From: a virus
Virus record (IMG/VR): IMGVR_UViG_3300042309_001504
Coordinates: 58,443-122,442 of that record
Length of the DNA stretch: 64,000 nucleotides
Reading direction: 5' to 3' (one strand)
Position 1 is the stretch's first letter; the number at the start of each line of letters is the position of its first letter. The position numbers and the translations under genes were made by a program. The notes under the pieces are model-generated. The model had not been told where the DNA came from, searched no databases, and saw only the letters and a list, made by a program, of their open reading frames with translations. Positions 52,377 to 59,670 of this stretch are shown here, piece by piece.

Positions 52377-52751
52377 CTATTCCATTTTTTTATTAATTGC
52401 ATCTTGTTTTCTTCTATTTTTAGACATTATCAAATAGTTGGCAGCCTTAATAATACCTTCTAAGTTATCTCCTAGTTTTCCTATCCCGGTATTACACCTA
52501 TCGCATGTCCAGCCCCTAAAACTATGATCATCATGATCGTGGTCTAATCTCCATTCCGATGGAATCTTACCACAACATTCGCAATGTAATGGCTTTGGCG
52601 GTGCTAATTTATGTAATTTATGTCTAATCTTAGCGTGTTTTTTAACACAAGATCGACATCTCTTATCTAGATTATCTTTAAAATGACAATGCTTAGGAAA
52701 AGATTTTCTATTTTTCCTTTTGCCACAATATGTGCAAATTTTTCTAAGCAT
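52377..52751 (-). CDS. recombination endonuclease VII-like protein
   Basis: A 124-residue His-Me finger nuclease. Zinc cysteines CTYCGKRKNRKSF and CRSCVKKH lead to LHCECCGKIPSEWRLDHDHDDH, and the conserved FRGWTCDRCNTGIGKLGDN closes the site. This is T4 gp49/endo VII, which cuts Holliday junctions and branched DNA before packaging. The DHDHDD run is the metal site. It pairs functionally with RuvB and UvsX here. Confidence 0.9.
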   Translation of the reverse strand: MLRKICTYCGKRKNRKSFPKHCHFKDNLDKRCRSCVKKHAKIRHKLHKLAPPKPLHCECCGKIPSEWRLDHDHDDHSFRGWTCDRCNTGIGKLGDNLEGIIKAANYLIMSKNRRKQDAINKKME

Positions 52752-53983
52752 TATACTAATTCTCTAATAATTTTACCATTATTAGCAATTTTTATTGGTC
52801 GTCCGTTCTTTGAAGTAAATGTGGTTTCCAAAGATATATCTAAACTTTTTAATATTGTTGCCATTAAATCTTCGGATGAATACGGTTCTGTGATAATCTT
52901 TTTTCCATCCTCATCTGTTTCTCCTACTATTATTCCTTTTGTTAATTTACCTCCACCAACAACAGCACTCCAACTTCTTGCCCAATGATCTCTGCCAGCA
53001 TTTTTATTAATATCTGGAGTTCTACCAAACTCTCCCATCCATATTATGGATGTAGTATCTAATAGACCTCTAGTATCTAGATCCTCTATTAAGGCACTCA
53101 TGCTTGTATCCATTTGAGATAATTTTTCTGGTAGAGTTTTGAAAATATCCATATGATTATCCCATCCACCAAAATCAACTTCAATAAATGGAACCCCTAT
53201 TTCGGCTAATCTTCTAGCCATCAAGCATCCTCTACCAAATGAAGTATTACCATATCGTTCACGAATATTTTGTGGTTCTTTATTTATATTAAAGACTTGA
53301 GTATGTGGACCAAACATTAAATCAACAGTTTTATTTAGCATTTTAGCATGATCGCCTGCTAATTCTCCACGTTTTTCCTGAATGAATTTATTCTCTACTA
53401 CAGATAGAAACTCTAATCTTTTTTGTATGGTTTGATAGTCTGCAACTGATTGTAAATTTCTAATCGTTCCATTGTAATCAACAACCAGTGGTGAATATGT
53501 AGCACCTAAAAAGCCGGGACCAATACTTGCTCCACCTATACTAATAAAAGGAGGTATTCCTATCTGATTAGTAGTATCCTTTAATAGTTCATGAGATATA
53601 ACAGATCCATAACTTGGATAATCTATGTTTGGATTTGGCACAAATCCAGTGTGCATATAATATCTACCTCTACCATGATCTGCTTCTCTAGTACTCATAC
53701 TACGAATAATACTAAGATTATTCATTTGTTTAGACAACAATGGTAGATGTTCACATATTTGTATTCCATCAGCATTAGTATTGATTGGCTTAAATGGTCC
53801 ACCAGTACTACTATTTGGTTTTAAATCCCAAATATCTATTGTGCTAGGTCCACCACTCATCCACAATAGTATTGTGCTTTTATTTTCTTTTTTAATTTTT
53901 TGTGCATTTGCTAATATAGCACTCTGTAAAAATAAAGATGATGGTACACTTACTGCATGACGTATAAAATGTCTTCTATTCAT
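52751..53983 (-). CDS. DUF1501 protein (planctomycete-type)
   Basis: A 410-residue protein with a twin-arginine-style N-terminus (MNRRHFIRHAVSVPSSLFLQ). The DUF1501 core is clear: STILLWMSGGPSTIDIWDLK, HLPLLSKQM, MSTREADHGRGRYYMHTGF, YPSYGSVISHEL and GVPFIEVDFGGWDNHMDIF, then IIWMGEFGRTPDINKNAGRDHW. The family is related to sulfatases/alkaline phosphatases and is hugely expanded in Planctomycetes. In a phage it is highly unusual. It follows the tmRNA gene without its own visible promoter. Confidence 0.92.
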   Translation of the reverse strand: MNRRHFIRHAVSVPSSLFLQSAILANAQKIKKENKSTILLWMSGGPSTIDIWDLKPNSSTGGPFKPINTNADGIQICEHLPLLSKQMNNLSIIRSMSTREADHGRGRYYMHTGFVPNPNIDYPSYGSVISHELLKDTTNQIGIPPFISIGGASIGPGFLGATYSPLVVDYNGTIRNLQSVADYQTIQKRLEFLSVVENKFIQEKRGELAGDHAKMLNKTVDLMFGPHTQVFNINKEPQNIRERYGNTSFGRGCLMARRLAEIGVPFIEVDFGGWDNHMDIFKTLPEKLSQMDTSMSALIEDLDTRGLLDTTSIIWMGEFGRTPDINKNAGRDHWARSWSAVVGGGKLTKGIIVGETDEDGKKIITEPYSSEDLMATILKSLDISLETTFTSKNGRPIKIANNGKIIRELV

Positions 53984-54001
53984 AGTAGTACTTTCTATTA
54001 G

Positions 54002-54351
54002 TGGACATGGCGGGAATCGAACCCGCGTCCTAGCATTACTTTATTATACCTTCTACAAGTTTATTTTGTTCATAAATTTTCAGAAAGACTAAAGAACAAA
54101 CAACATTCATCTTTCCGTACCAACTAGTCTCAGGCTAGAACCCGTTGGCTATTCTAGCAGCCGAAGGATTTTACGACAGTTTTTTGGACGCTACCTTCAT
54201 CGCTTCCTAAAACTGTTGCCGCTTAATTAAGCAGCAAGGGCTAACTGATTTGTGCCAGTTAAAGCATTTAATCGACTTTTAAAGTGGCCTGTCGATCAAC
54301 CACTACTTGCTTATATAACTCCATAAATGTAGTCGAAACCTTTACATGCCC
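54002..54351 (-). ncRNA. ssrA: tmRNA (one-piece)
   Basis: A 350-nt RNA gene. The 5' end GGGCATG pairs with CATGTCC at the 3' end (one G-U), followed by discriminator A. The T-arm is GCGGG TTCGATT CCCGC, and the 5' AAGGTTTCGAC matches the tmRNA D-like arm. The tag frame is at 54227-54265, reading ALTGTNQLALAA then TAA; the LALAA end is a classic degradation signal. Pseudoknots are likely in the AT/GC-patterned middle. No CCA is encoded. Used with SmpB, it rescues stalled ribosomes. Confidence 0.95.
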
Positions 54352-54515
54352 GTAATTTTTAATGACTCACTTTCTTTATCTGGATAAACAAATATTATAA
54401 TGGGTTTTTTTCTACATGATTCCAACTCTATATTTCTTTTTATCACTAATATATTAAATCCAATAGATGCAATTAATAATCCAATCAAAATAACATTTAT
54501 TGGATGAATTTTCAT
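54342..54515 (-). CDS. small membrane protein overlapping the tmRNA 5' end
   Basis: A 57-residue ORF: MKIHPINVILIGLLIASIGF opens with a membrane helix, then a basic and acidic tail ending SLKITGM. The ATG overlaps the TGA of the SPOUT methyltransferase gene, and its last three codons and stop lie inside tmRNA (GGGCATG TAA). No SD is seen, so coupling is needed. It appears real from the clean overlap but is unproven. Confidence 0.55.
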   Translation of the reverse strand: MKIHPINVILIGLLIASIGFNILVIKRNIELESCRKKPIIIFVYPDKESESLKITGM

Positions 54516-55048
54516 TGATATATTTCAATTAAATTTCTGTAATAACTCATTATTATTCCGCTGGTAGTTCCAACATTTAATGATCTAACACTACCATAGC
54601 ATGGTAATGTTATGATAGTATCGCAATTATTCAATACAAAATTTGATAATCCATTATTTTCTGAACCAAAAACAAAAATAGGATTTTCAAAAGGATTACG
54701 AATAGTATATAGGTCAAAAGTTTTATATTGATATTCAGGAATATTATTTTCTACACCAATGATAGTATGAGAATATTTATATTTCTCTATAAATTGCATT
54801 TCAGATGGAATATGTTCAATATTTGTATATTTATATGTGCCAACTGCTGATCTTTTATCCCATTTTTTTGTTGCAGAAACATGGAGGCACTTTTTATATC
54901 CGAAAAAATTAGCATTTCTTACAAGAGTACCGAAATTAAAATCGCCCTCGATATTAATCATCGCAATTGAACTATCAATAGAACTATTATCACAATAGTT
55001 TTTTATATCATCAACAGATAAATCTTTAAGTTTGTCTATTACATTCAT
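54512..55048 (-). CDS. SPOUT (TrmH/SpoU) RNA 2'-O-methyltransferase
   Basis: A 178-residue methyltransferase with a trefoil knot. Motif 1 is EGDFNFGTLVRNANFFGYKK, motif 2 IFVFGSENNGLSNFVLNNCD, and motif 3 ITLPCYGSVRSLNVGTTSGI. These match TrmH/TrmL-type tRNA ribose methylases. The substrate may be a host or phage tRNA, or the tmRNA encoded just downstream. Its end overlaps the small membrane gene. Confidence 0.9.
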   Translation of the reverse strand: MNVIDKLKDLSVDDIKNYCDNSSIDSSIAMINIEGDFNFGTLVRNANFFGYKKCLHVSATKKWDKRSAVGTYKYTNIEHIPSEMQFIEKYKYSHTIIGVENNIPEYQYKTFDLYTIRNPFENPIFVFGSENNGLSNFVLNNCDTIITLPCYGSVRSLNVGTTSGIIMSYYRNLIEIYQ

Positions 55049-55193
55049 TATTAATATAGTTTTCTATTAGTTTTTGACATTCTTCTAAACGAATATACAT
55101 TTCTTGACACTTTTTGCATATCTCGGAATCAACATACTCTTTTATAGAATCTAGTTCTTGTTTTAATTCAACAATTATCGAATAGTTATTCAT
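55026..55193 (-). CDS. small coiled-coil protein
   Basis: A 55-residue helical protein (MNNYSIIVELKQELDSIKEY) with two Cys in CKKCQEMYIRLEEC. The MNNYS start limits overlap with the upstream gene to 8 bp; a longer form begins in a hydrophobic stretch inside that gene. It overlaps the start of the SPOUT gene by 23 bp. The role is unknown. Confidence 0.55.
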   Translation of the reverse strand: MNNYSIIVELKQELDSIKEYVDSEICKKCQEMYIRLEECQKLIENYINNECNRQT

Positions 55194-55530
55194 ATTTGTT
55201 CTCGCTATTAGGAACAGAAAAAACCATACGATTTTCTTCGCTATCCCAAGCACAGTCTATTTGATTATCTGATGCTAATTTTGCTAGTCCAATACCAAAT
55301 ATCCAATTACAAATACTATCAAATGCAGACTCATGACCATCTTTATCTAGAATAAGATTATTCTCATCATCGTAGCCATTACAATTTTCTATAATTAGAC
55401 TTTTGGTTTCATTTAAGGAGATATAAGTATCCAAATTTTCATTGGAATAATTCTCATTAATATGACAAGCCGCCAGTTGTCTCATCTCATGGGCGTAACC
55501 ATCAAGATTATTAATAGTATAAACTTCCAT
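55186..55530 (-). CDS. hypothetical protein, family with 39583-39996
   Basis: A 114-residue protein beginning MEVYTINNLDGYAHEMRQLA. It ends with a helix and hairpin (GIGLAKLASDNQIDCAWDSE, then NRMVFSVPNSENKYE) that repeats the layout of the protein at 39583-39996. GGAG six nt before this ATG sets the start. The two copies have diverged strongly. No function is known. Confidence 0.65.
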   Translation of the reverse strand: MEVYTINNLDGYAHEMRQLAACHINENYSNENLDTYISLNETKSLIIENCNGYDDENNLILDKDGHESAFDSICNWIFGIGLAKLASDNQIDCAWDSEENRMVFSVPNSENKYE

Positions 55531-55548
55531 TTTATGCTCCAATTTAAA

Positions 55549-55824
55549 TTAATATATATATTTCTTTATGCTGTTAGATGATTTATTATCCAATATTTTA
55601 TCATTTAAATTATCTATAGTATTTTGTAAGGTGTACTGTCCTCTTGGTAACCAATTTGAATCGTTAATAAGAGCCGTAACAATCTGAGGAACATAATGAG
55701 AATGTGCCAGATAATATTCTTTTTCGCACTCTTTGTTTTGTTGTAAAATGCTCTCAATAGATTCTAAGCATTTAAGAATTTGATTTCTATAATCACACAA
55801 TTCTTGTATAGTATTTTGATTCAT
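55549..55824 (-). CDS. small helical hypothetical protein
   Basis: A 91-residue protein with two helices at the front (ELCDYRNQILKCLESIESIL) and a conserved-looking HSHYVPQIVTALINDSNWLP. It ends with a basic tail. It overlaps the zinc-ribbon gene by four bases. No family is recognised. Confidence 0.6.
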   Translation of the reverse strand: MNQNTIQELCDYRNQILKCLESIESILQQNKECEKEYYLAHSHYVPQIVTALINDSNWLPRGQYTLQNTIDNLNDKILDNKSSNSIKKYIY

Positions 55825-56225
55825 ACTTCTTCTTTCTTTTTAATTTTAAGTAGAGTATGTGGAGTTTTTCTTAAACCAGTATTTTTATCATGATAAGTTG
55901 GTCCCATATAAATGTGACAATAACCACCATCTTTTTCCGTACTCCATGCTAGGATACCCTTATCATCAACTCCCTGTACACTAAATCTTCCACGGTAGCC
56001 CATAGGAACATATTCACCGTCATTATTCATAAAGTATGGACCGCCATTAACCTTAATTAAATCGCCACGAACCAGTTGGTGCCAATCAAAATCTCGTATT
56101 ACTCTATTTTTTCTACCCTTGTTTTTGATTTTTAATACAAATGGAGTATTACACTTTGGGCAAATATACGCACGGGGACCAGTGCAAAAACCGCACGATG
56201 AGCATGACTTACAGCCTTTTGGCAT
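55821..56225 (-). CDS. zinc-ribbon protein
   Basis: A 134-residue protein. The front has a dense Cys cluster (MPKGCKSCSSCGFCTGPRAY, then CPKCNTPFVL), which should bind one or two zinc ions. A KOW/SH3-like strand domain follows (QLVRGDLIKVNGGPYFMNND). The MPKGC start is fixed by AGGAG and by a promoter that covers the longer frame. A DNA- or RNA-binding regulator is plausible. Confidence 0.75.
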   Translation of the reverse strand: MPKGCKSCSSCGFCTGPRAYICPKCNTPFVLKIKNKGRKNRVIRDFDWHQLVRGDLIKVNGGPYFMNNDGEYVPMGYRGRFSVQGVDDKGILAWSTEKDGGYCHIYMGPTYHDKNTGLRKTPHTLLKIKKKEEV

Positions 56226-56259
56226 AACAAATTCTCCTTTGGTTACCGAATCATCTTCA

Positions 56260-56287
56260 AGTATATCACACTTATCGGCTTTGTCAA
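56260..56287 (-). promoter_or_regulatory. sigma70-type promoter for the zinc-ribbon gene
   Basis: TTGACA (56282-56287) and TATACT (56260-56265) with a 16-nt spacer on the minus strand, 34 nt before the MPKGC start. It overlaps the end of the gene at 56291. Confidence 0.75.
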
Positions 56288-56290
56288 CCA

Positions 56291-56539
56291 CTAGCCTTTA
56301 GTTTTTTGTTTTGCGTTGTTTTGACTAGAGAAATCTATATATTTTCTATTATCTGTAGTAAATAAACTATAATGATCACTGTTTATGGTGAGTTCTAGTT
56401 CTTCGCACAATATTCGATAGTCGCTAAAACTTTTGTCTTTATTATAAACTCTGAATACAAAATCTTGAGCTTTAGTATTCCATATTAAAAAACCTTTTGT
56501 TCCACTAGCATTTTTTTCATTAATCATTTTATTTTCCAT
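56291..56539 (-). CDS. small hypothetical protein
   Basis: An 82-residue protein (MENKMINEKNASGTKGFLIW at the start), with strands TKAQDFVFRVYNKD and ELTINSDHYSLFTTDN. A second in-frame Met at residue 5 could be the start; neither has a strong SD. It may be coupled to the ORF that ends over its ATG. No family is recognised. Confidence 0.5.
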   Translation of the reverse strand: MENKMINEKNASGTKGFLIWNTKAQDFVFRVYNKDKSFSDYRILCEELELTINSDHYSLFTTDNRKYIDFSSQNNAKQKTKG

Positions 56540-56660
56540 CTAAAGGATAATAACTATTTAAATTAGCATCACAATTTAAGAATGAATATCTTCTTTCTTT
56601 CAGATACTTTATAGTACTTTTAAAGCATGATTCACATAAATGTATTTCATATCCATAAAT
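56529..56660 (-). pseudogene. startless ORF, possible broken or unusual gene
   Basis: An open frame with the look of protein (YGYEIHLCESCFKSTIKYLK, then YSFLNCDANLNSYYPLDGK) but no ATG, GTG or TTG. AGGAG with ideal spacing points to an ATG at 56656 in another frame, which stops after 15 codons. Either a one-base change separated start and body, or a non-canonical start (ATT) is used. The Cys pattern suggests a small metal-binding protein. Confidence 0.35.
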
Positions 56661-57372
56661 GACTCCTAATATTAATTAGTTCAATTAACTTATCAGTATC
56701 TTCTCTATCATAACTTCTTTCCATCTCATCTATCAAACGATAGTAATGTTTACCATGAGTTGTTTTTGTGATAATATCATAAGGATCATCTCGATTGGGT
56801 CTAGTTTTAGTCCACCACTCATACAATGCTCGTATCTTAATTGATGCTTCTGCTTGTGGAGTCAATTTATTATAATCTGGATCATTAGGATCGCATCCAT
56901 AGTCTTCTTCATTAAATCTTAAATTACTTGCCCACTCAAAATAATCGTATGCTGCCTCAACAGATCGGCCATTTTTAAAAGTATACTTTTTATTTCGATC
57001 CCATTTGCTTAGGTGAGACAGTTCTTTCTCTACAAATTCTACTAATTCATTAAATAAGCCGTGAAGAATTCGGGTATCAAGATCGTACCATTGTCCTTTT
57101 TTTAGATCTGTTTTTAGATTGTGTGTTTGTGTTATATATCTATTACGAACATAGCATTTTATACTATAACAAAGATCAGATGGATAACAAACTAGATTTT
57201 GTAATTTGTGTAGTAATGTGTCGCTCATCCAATATCTCCACGGTCTTTCTCTTTTTTGTTTGTTTCTCCAACTTTCCCAATCCTCTAAAGGTAGAGCAAA
57301 TGGTTTCCTTTCTCCCCTAATCCAATCTGCAATTTTAGAGCAACTCCAGTATTTGATTCGGCTTCTTATCAT
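56647..57372 (-). CDS. conserved hypothetical phage protein
   Basis: A 241-residue protein rich in Trp, Tyr and Arg. It starts MIRSRIKYWSCSKIADWIRG, continues RPWRYWMSDTLLHKLQNLV and has a helical core with EWASNLRFNEEDYGCDPNDP, ending WWTKTRPNRDDPYD and RLIDEMERSYDREDTDKLIE. It seems to be a soluble phage protein of a wide but unnamed family. No active-site motif is assigned. Confidence 0.68.
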   Translation of the reverse strand: MIRSRIKYWSCSKIADWIRGERKPFALPLEDWESWRNKQKRERPWRYWMSDTLLHKLQNLVCYPSDLCYSIKCYVRNRYITQTHNLKTDLKKGQWYDLDTRILHGLFNELVEFVEKELSHLSKWDRNKKYTFKNGRSVEAAYDYFEWASNLRFNEEDYGCDPNDPDYNKLTPQAEASIKIRALYEWWTKTRPNRDDPYDIITKTTHGKHYYRLIDEMERSYDREDTDKLIELINIRSHLWI

Positions 57373-57376
57373 TATT

Positions 57377-57640
57377 TCATTCCTTCTCTGCTTCCATTAT
57401 AATATCTATATTCCATCCTATTGGAGCAAAATATTCTGAACCGGAAACTCTAAGATTACCACTAGTATTAGGATATATTTTTGGTTTTTGATGTAAACTT
57501 GTGATACTTATAATTTGTTCATGGCCGTCTGGTCTAGTAACTTTAATCTTGTGATTATAAGTTTCACAACCAACCAAGCATACTAATAAACAAATTATTG
57601 ATAATAGTTTATTTTTGAATCTTATTACTGATATATCCAT
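57377..57640 (-). CDS. putative lipoprotein
   Basis: An 87-residue protein with a lipoprotein signal: basic start, hydrophobic LLSIICLLVCLVGCETYN with the lipobox LVGC, then a small beta domain (HKIKVTRPDGHEQIISITSL). GGAAG lies before the ATG. Cell-envelope location is expected. Phage lipoproteins often block superinfection or assist lysis; which applies here is unknown. Confidence 0.7.
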   Translation of the reverse strand: MDISVIRFKNKLLSIICLLVCLVGCETYNHKIKVTRPDGHEQIISITSLHQKPKIYPNTSGNLRVSGSEYFAPIGWNIDIIMEAEKE

Positions 57641-57670
57641 AAACTTCTTCCACAGTTTTATTTTGTATTT

Positions 57671-57781
57671 TCATATTGGTTGTGTTCCATATAGTTTTTC
57701 AACTAGCCAAACAGACTTATCTCCACTAAAATTCATATCAACACTTTTTCGTTCATCATAATTTTCAAAGATTTTGTTCAT
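57671..57781 (-). CDS. possible 36-residue protein
   Basis: MNKIFENYDERKSVDMNFSG continues to WLVEKLYGTQPI and fills most of an otherwise empty 124-bp gap. GAGA stands seven to eight nt before the ATG, and the ORF overlaps the upstream gene by 17 bp. The rest of the gap holds only a shorter 21-residue frame ending within the lipoprotein gene. Confidence 0.4.
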   Translation of the reverse strand: MNKIFENYDERKSVDMNFSGDKSVWLVEKLYGTQPI

Positions 57782-57977
57782 TTAGATTTCTCAAAGTATC
57801 AGTAATAGTAAATAAAGTATCAGATGAGAACTCAGTTTCTATTGGCACAAAAACCCATTCGTCTTTTAAAATAAAATATCCGTATTCACATTTGTAAACT
57901 TTGTCGCTCAAAGTAAAAACATGGGGGCCATTACATTTATATGGATTAATACAATTAGGACAAACTGTTTCTTTCAT
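57765..57977 (-). CDS. small zinc-binding-like protein
   Basis: A 70-residue protein. MKETVCPNCINPYKCNGPHV and later YKCEYGYF give four Cys arranged for one zinc. The C-terminal half is acidic (ETEFSSDTLFTITDTLRNLN). It overlaps the phosphoesterase gene by four bases. No family is recognised. Confidence 0.6.
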   Translation of the reverse strand: MKETVCPNCINPYKCNGPHVFTLSDKVYKCEYGYFILKDEWVFVPIETEFSSDTLFTITDTLRNLNEQNL

Positions 57978-58642
57978 TCTAAAAACTCTAATTCTATTTC
58001 TCCATCTTTAATTATTAAATACGAACAATCTTTTTCTGTCCAGCACCCACTATTAGCATACCACACAGAATGGCTTTTGTCAATCATTGGATGATGAGTA
58101 TGTCCTAAACATATAACGTCAATACCTTTTGATACTGCATATTTACGAGAACTATTAACCATATTTTCTGTGCATCTTAAATATATTTTGGATCTATTCT
58201 TAATAAATTTAGGTAGGAATCTTTTATCGAATCTTTGGATTGTTCTATATAAATAATCTGCTACCTTTGTGGTTTTAGGATACTTATATATAAAATCATC
58301 AAATTTATCACCATGTAAACATAATACTATTTTATTTCCACTCACAAAAGAGTATTCGTCTTTAAAATCTACTCCTATTAAGTGAGAAATAATCTCAGCA
58401 TCGCCGTCATGGTTTCCTCTTATCCAAACTATTTCAGTATCTTTACTTAATGTTCTAAGCAAAGATAGTATATTCCAATGATTCTTTTTTAGTCTGCGAA
58501 AATCTAAATTATCAAACAGATCGCCATTGATAATCAATCTATTTGTTTTAGAATCTATCAACTCTAAAAAATCATATAGTTTTTTACTTTCGCAAACATC
58601 ACTACCCAAGTGAATGTCGCTAATTATGATAGCATCATTCAT
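57974..58642 (-). CDS. calcineurin-like metallophosphoesterase (LpxH-like)
   Basis: A 222-residue enzyme with the full dimetal signature: IISDIHLGSD (DxH), LIINGDLFDN (GD), WIRGNHDGD (GNHD), VLCLHGDKFDD, and CLGHTHHPMID (GHxH). The overall pattern is that of the UDP-2,3-diacylglucosamine hydrolase (LpxH) group. It may act on nucleotides or lipid precursors; specificity cannot be read. It overlaps the DUF1559 gene by 8 bp. Confidence 0.85.
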   Translation of the reverse strand: MNDAIIISDIHLGSDVCESKKLYDFLELIDSKTNRLIINGDLFDNLDFRRLKKNHWNILSLLRTLSKDTEIVWIRGNHDGDAEIISHLIGVDFKDEYSFVSGNKIVLCLHGDKFDDFIYKYPKTTKVADYLYRTIQRFDKRFLPKFIKNRSKIYLRCTENMVNSSRKYAVSKGIDVICLGHTHHPMIDKSHSVWYANSGCWTEKDCSYLIIKDGEIELEFLE

Positions 58643-59555
58643 ATTGAATAACGTCGTTATTATTCCTGCTTATAAAGGCAGCGAAAGTTGAGGCGGATAC
58701 ATTTTCATTAATAAATCTTGATGATCCATCTGCCATTACAACAACCATGCCACCAGCATGAAAACTATTTGGTTCACTATCATTATTACAATTCATAATA
58801 CAGGTTCCGGTACTTCCGGTAATATTTAAATTACCAGTGGTTTTATCTGATCCATCAAGAGAACCAGCACCACCGTCTGGATCAATCCAACCATAACCTT
58901 CCGGCCTTGGTAAAACTATGCTTCTACTTTTGCCAAGCACAAACCATTCTGGCCTTCCAGCACTTTCCATTGTTAGTATTGTTTTAGACATACCATCAAC
59001 CATTTCTGATTCTCTAGTTGGTCCCGTTCTATTTAAAGAACCCTCAATATCAGCACCGGGATCGGGCAATCCATTAGCAGTATAAAATGCTCGACGTATT
59101 CTGTGCATAACAATATAATCAGAAGGCCCAAGTGATTTACCAATTATATTTGTTGGGGCTGTAGCATCGGCCACTATTCGTGGATAACCTTTACTACTAG
59201 GACATATAAATAATGGTATGGTTTTTTGCCCATTAGTAATATTAACTAATGAATCCCATCTTTGGTTGATATCATATAATTCTGCTAATGATCCTTCTTC
59301 AAAAAATGGTAGTAAAGAAATGCACCAACTTGTTGGACTATTTGTGCCATCTAATGGTCTTGATCGTGGAAAAGATTTGCGAATAGACATATGATTATGG
59401 AACGCTAATCCTTGTTGTCTAGCATTATTTAGGCACGAACTTCGTCTGGCTGCTTCTCTAGCACTTTGTACTGCTGGTAAAAGTAATCCGATTAGAACCG
59501 CTATGATTGCAATAACAACCAATAATTCAACAAGTGTAAATCCTTTTTTCTTCAT
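58635..59555 (-). CDS. DUF1559 pseudopilin-like protein (planctomycete-type)
   Basis: A 306-residue protein with a type IV prepilin signal (KKKGFTLVELLVVIAIIAVL) cleaved after the Gly. The DUF1559 body follows: LLLPAVQSAREAARRSSCLN, GLAFHNH, SWCISLLPFFEEG, FICPSS, and an end with NSFHAGGMVVVMADGSSRFI. The family is found in tens to hundreds of copies in Planctomycetes and hardly elsewhere. The body is GC-richer than its neighbours. The ATG was chosen over a GTG four codons upstream. Tandem repeats and a hairpin lie upstream. Confidence 0.93.
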   Translation of the reverse strand: MKKKGFTLVELLVVIAIIAVLIGLLLPAVQSAREAARRSSCLNNARQQGLAFHNHMSIRKSFPRSRPLDGTNSPTSWCISLLPFFEEGSLAELYDINQRWDSLVNITNGQKTIPLFICPSSKGYPRIVADATAPTNIIGKSLGPSDYIVMHRIRRAFYTANGLPDPGADIEGSLNRTGPTRESEMVDGMSKTILTMESAGRPEWFVLGKSRSIVLPRPEGYGWIDPDGGAGSLDGSDKTTGNLNITGSTGTCIMNCNNDSEPNSFHAGGMVVVMADGSSRFINENVSASTFAAFISRNNNDVIQYE

Positions 59556-59588
59556 TATATTTCTCACATAGGAAGGATATATGGCGGG

Positions 59589-59609
59589 ATTGGTTTACAA
59601 TAAACCAAT
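59589..59609 (-). promoter_or_regulatory. perfect palindrome upstream of DUF1559
   Basis: ATTGGTTTA, a 3-nt spacer, and TAAACCAAT form a perfect 9-bp inverted repeat, 34 nt before the DUF1559 start. No T run follows on the minus strand. It may be an operator or a leader hairpin rather than a terminator. Confidence 0.5.
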
Positions 59610-59642
59610 GGTATAATATAATATTTTCAAAAACACTCTTTG

Positions 59643-59664
59643 TGTGTTAGAATTGTGTTAGAAT
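59643..59664 (-). repeat. tandem 11-bp direct repeat (operator-like)
   Basis: ATTCTAACACA occurs twice in exact tandem on the minus strand, 88 nt before the DUF1559 start. The 11-bp period equals one helical turn, the arrangement of PhoB/OmpR-type response-regulator boxes. The gap 59556-59670 holds no gene. Confidence 0.6.
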
Positions 59665-59670
59665 CTAATT

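Noticed and set aside
52751-59555. Idea that the window is a planctomycete chromosome
   Set aside because: DUF1501 and DUF1559 are isolated among UvsX, rIIAB, endonuclease VII and other phage genes with phage-style packing and almost a single coding strand.
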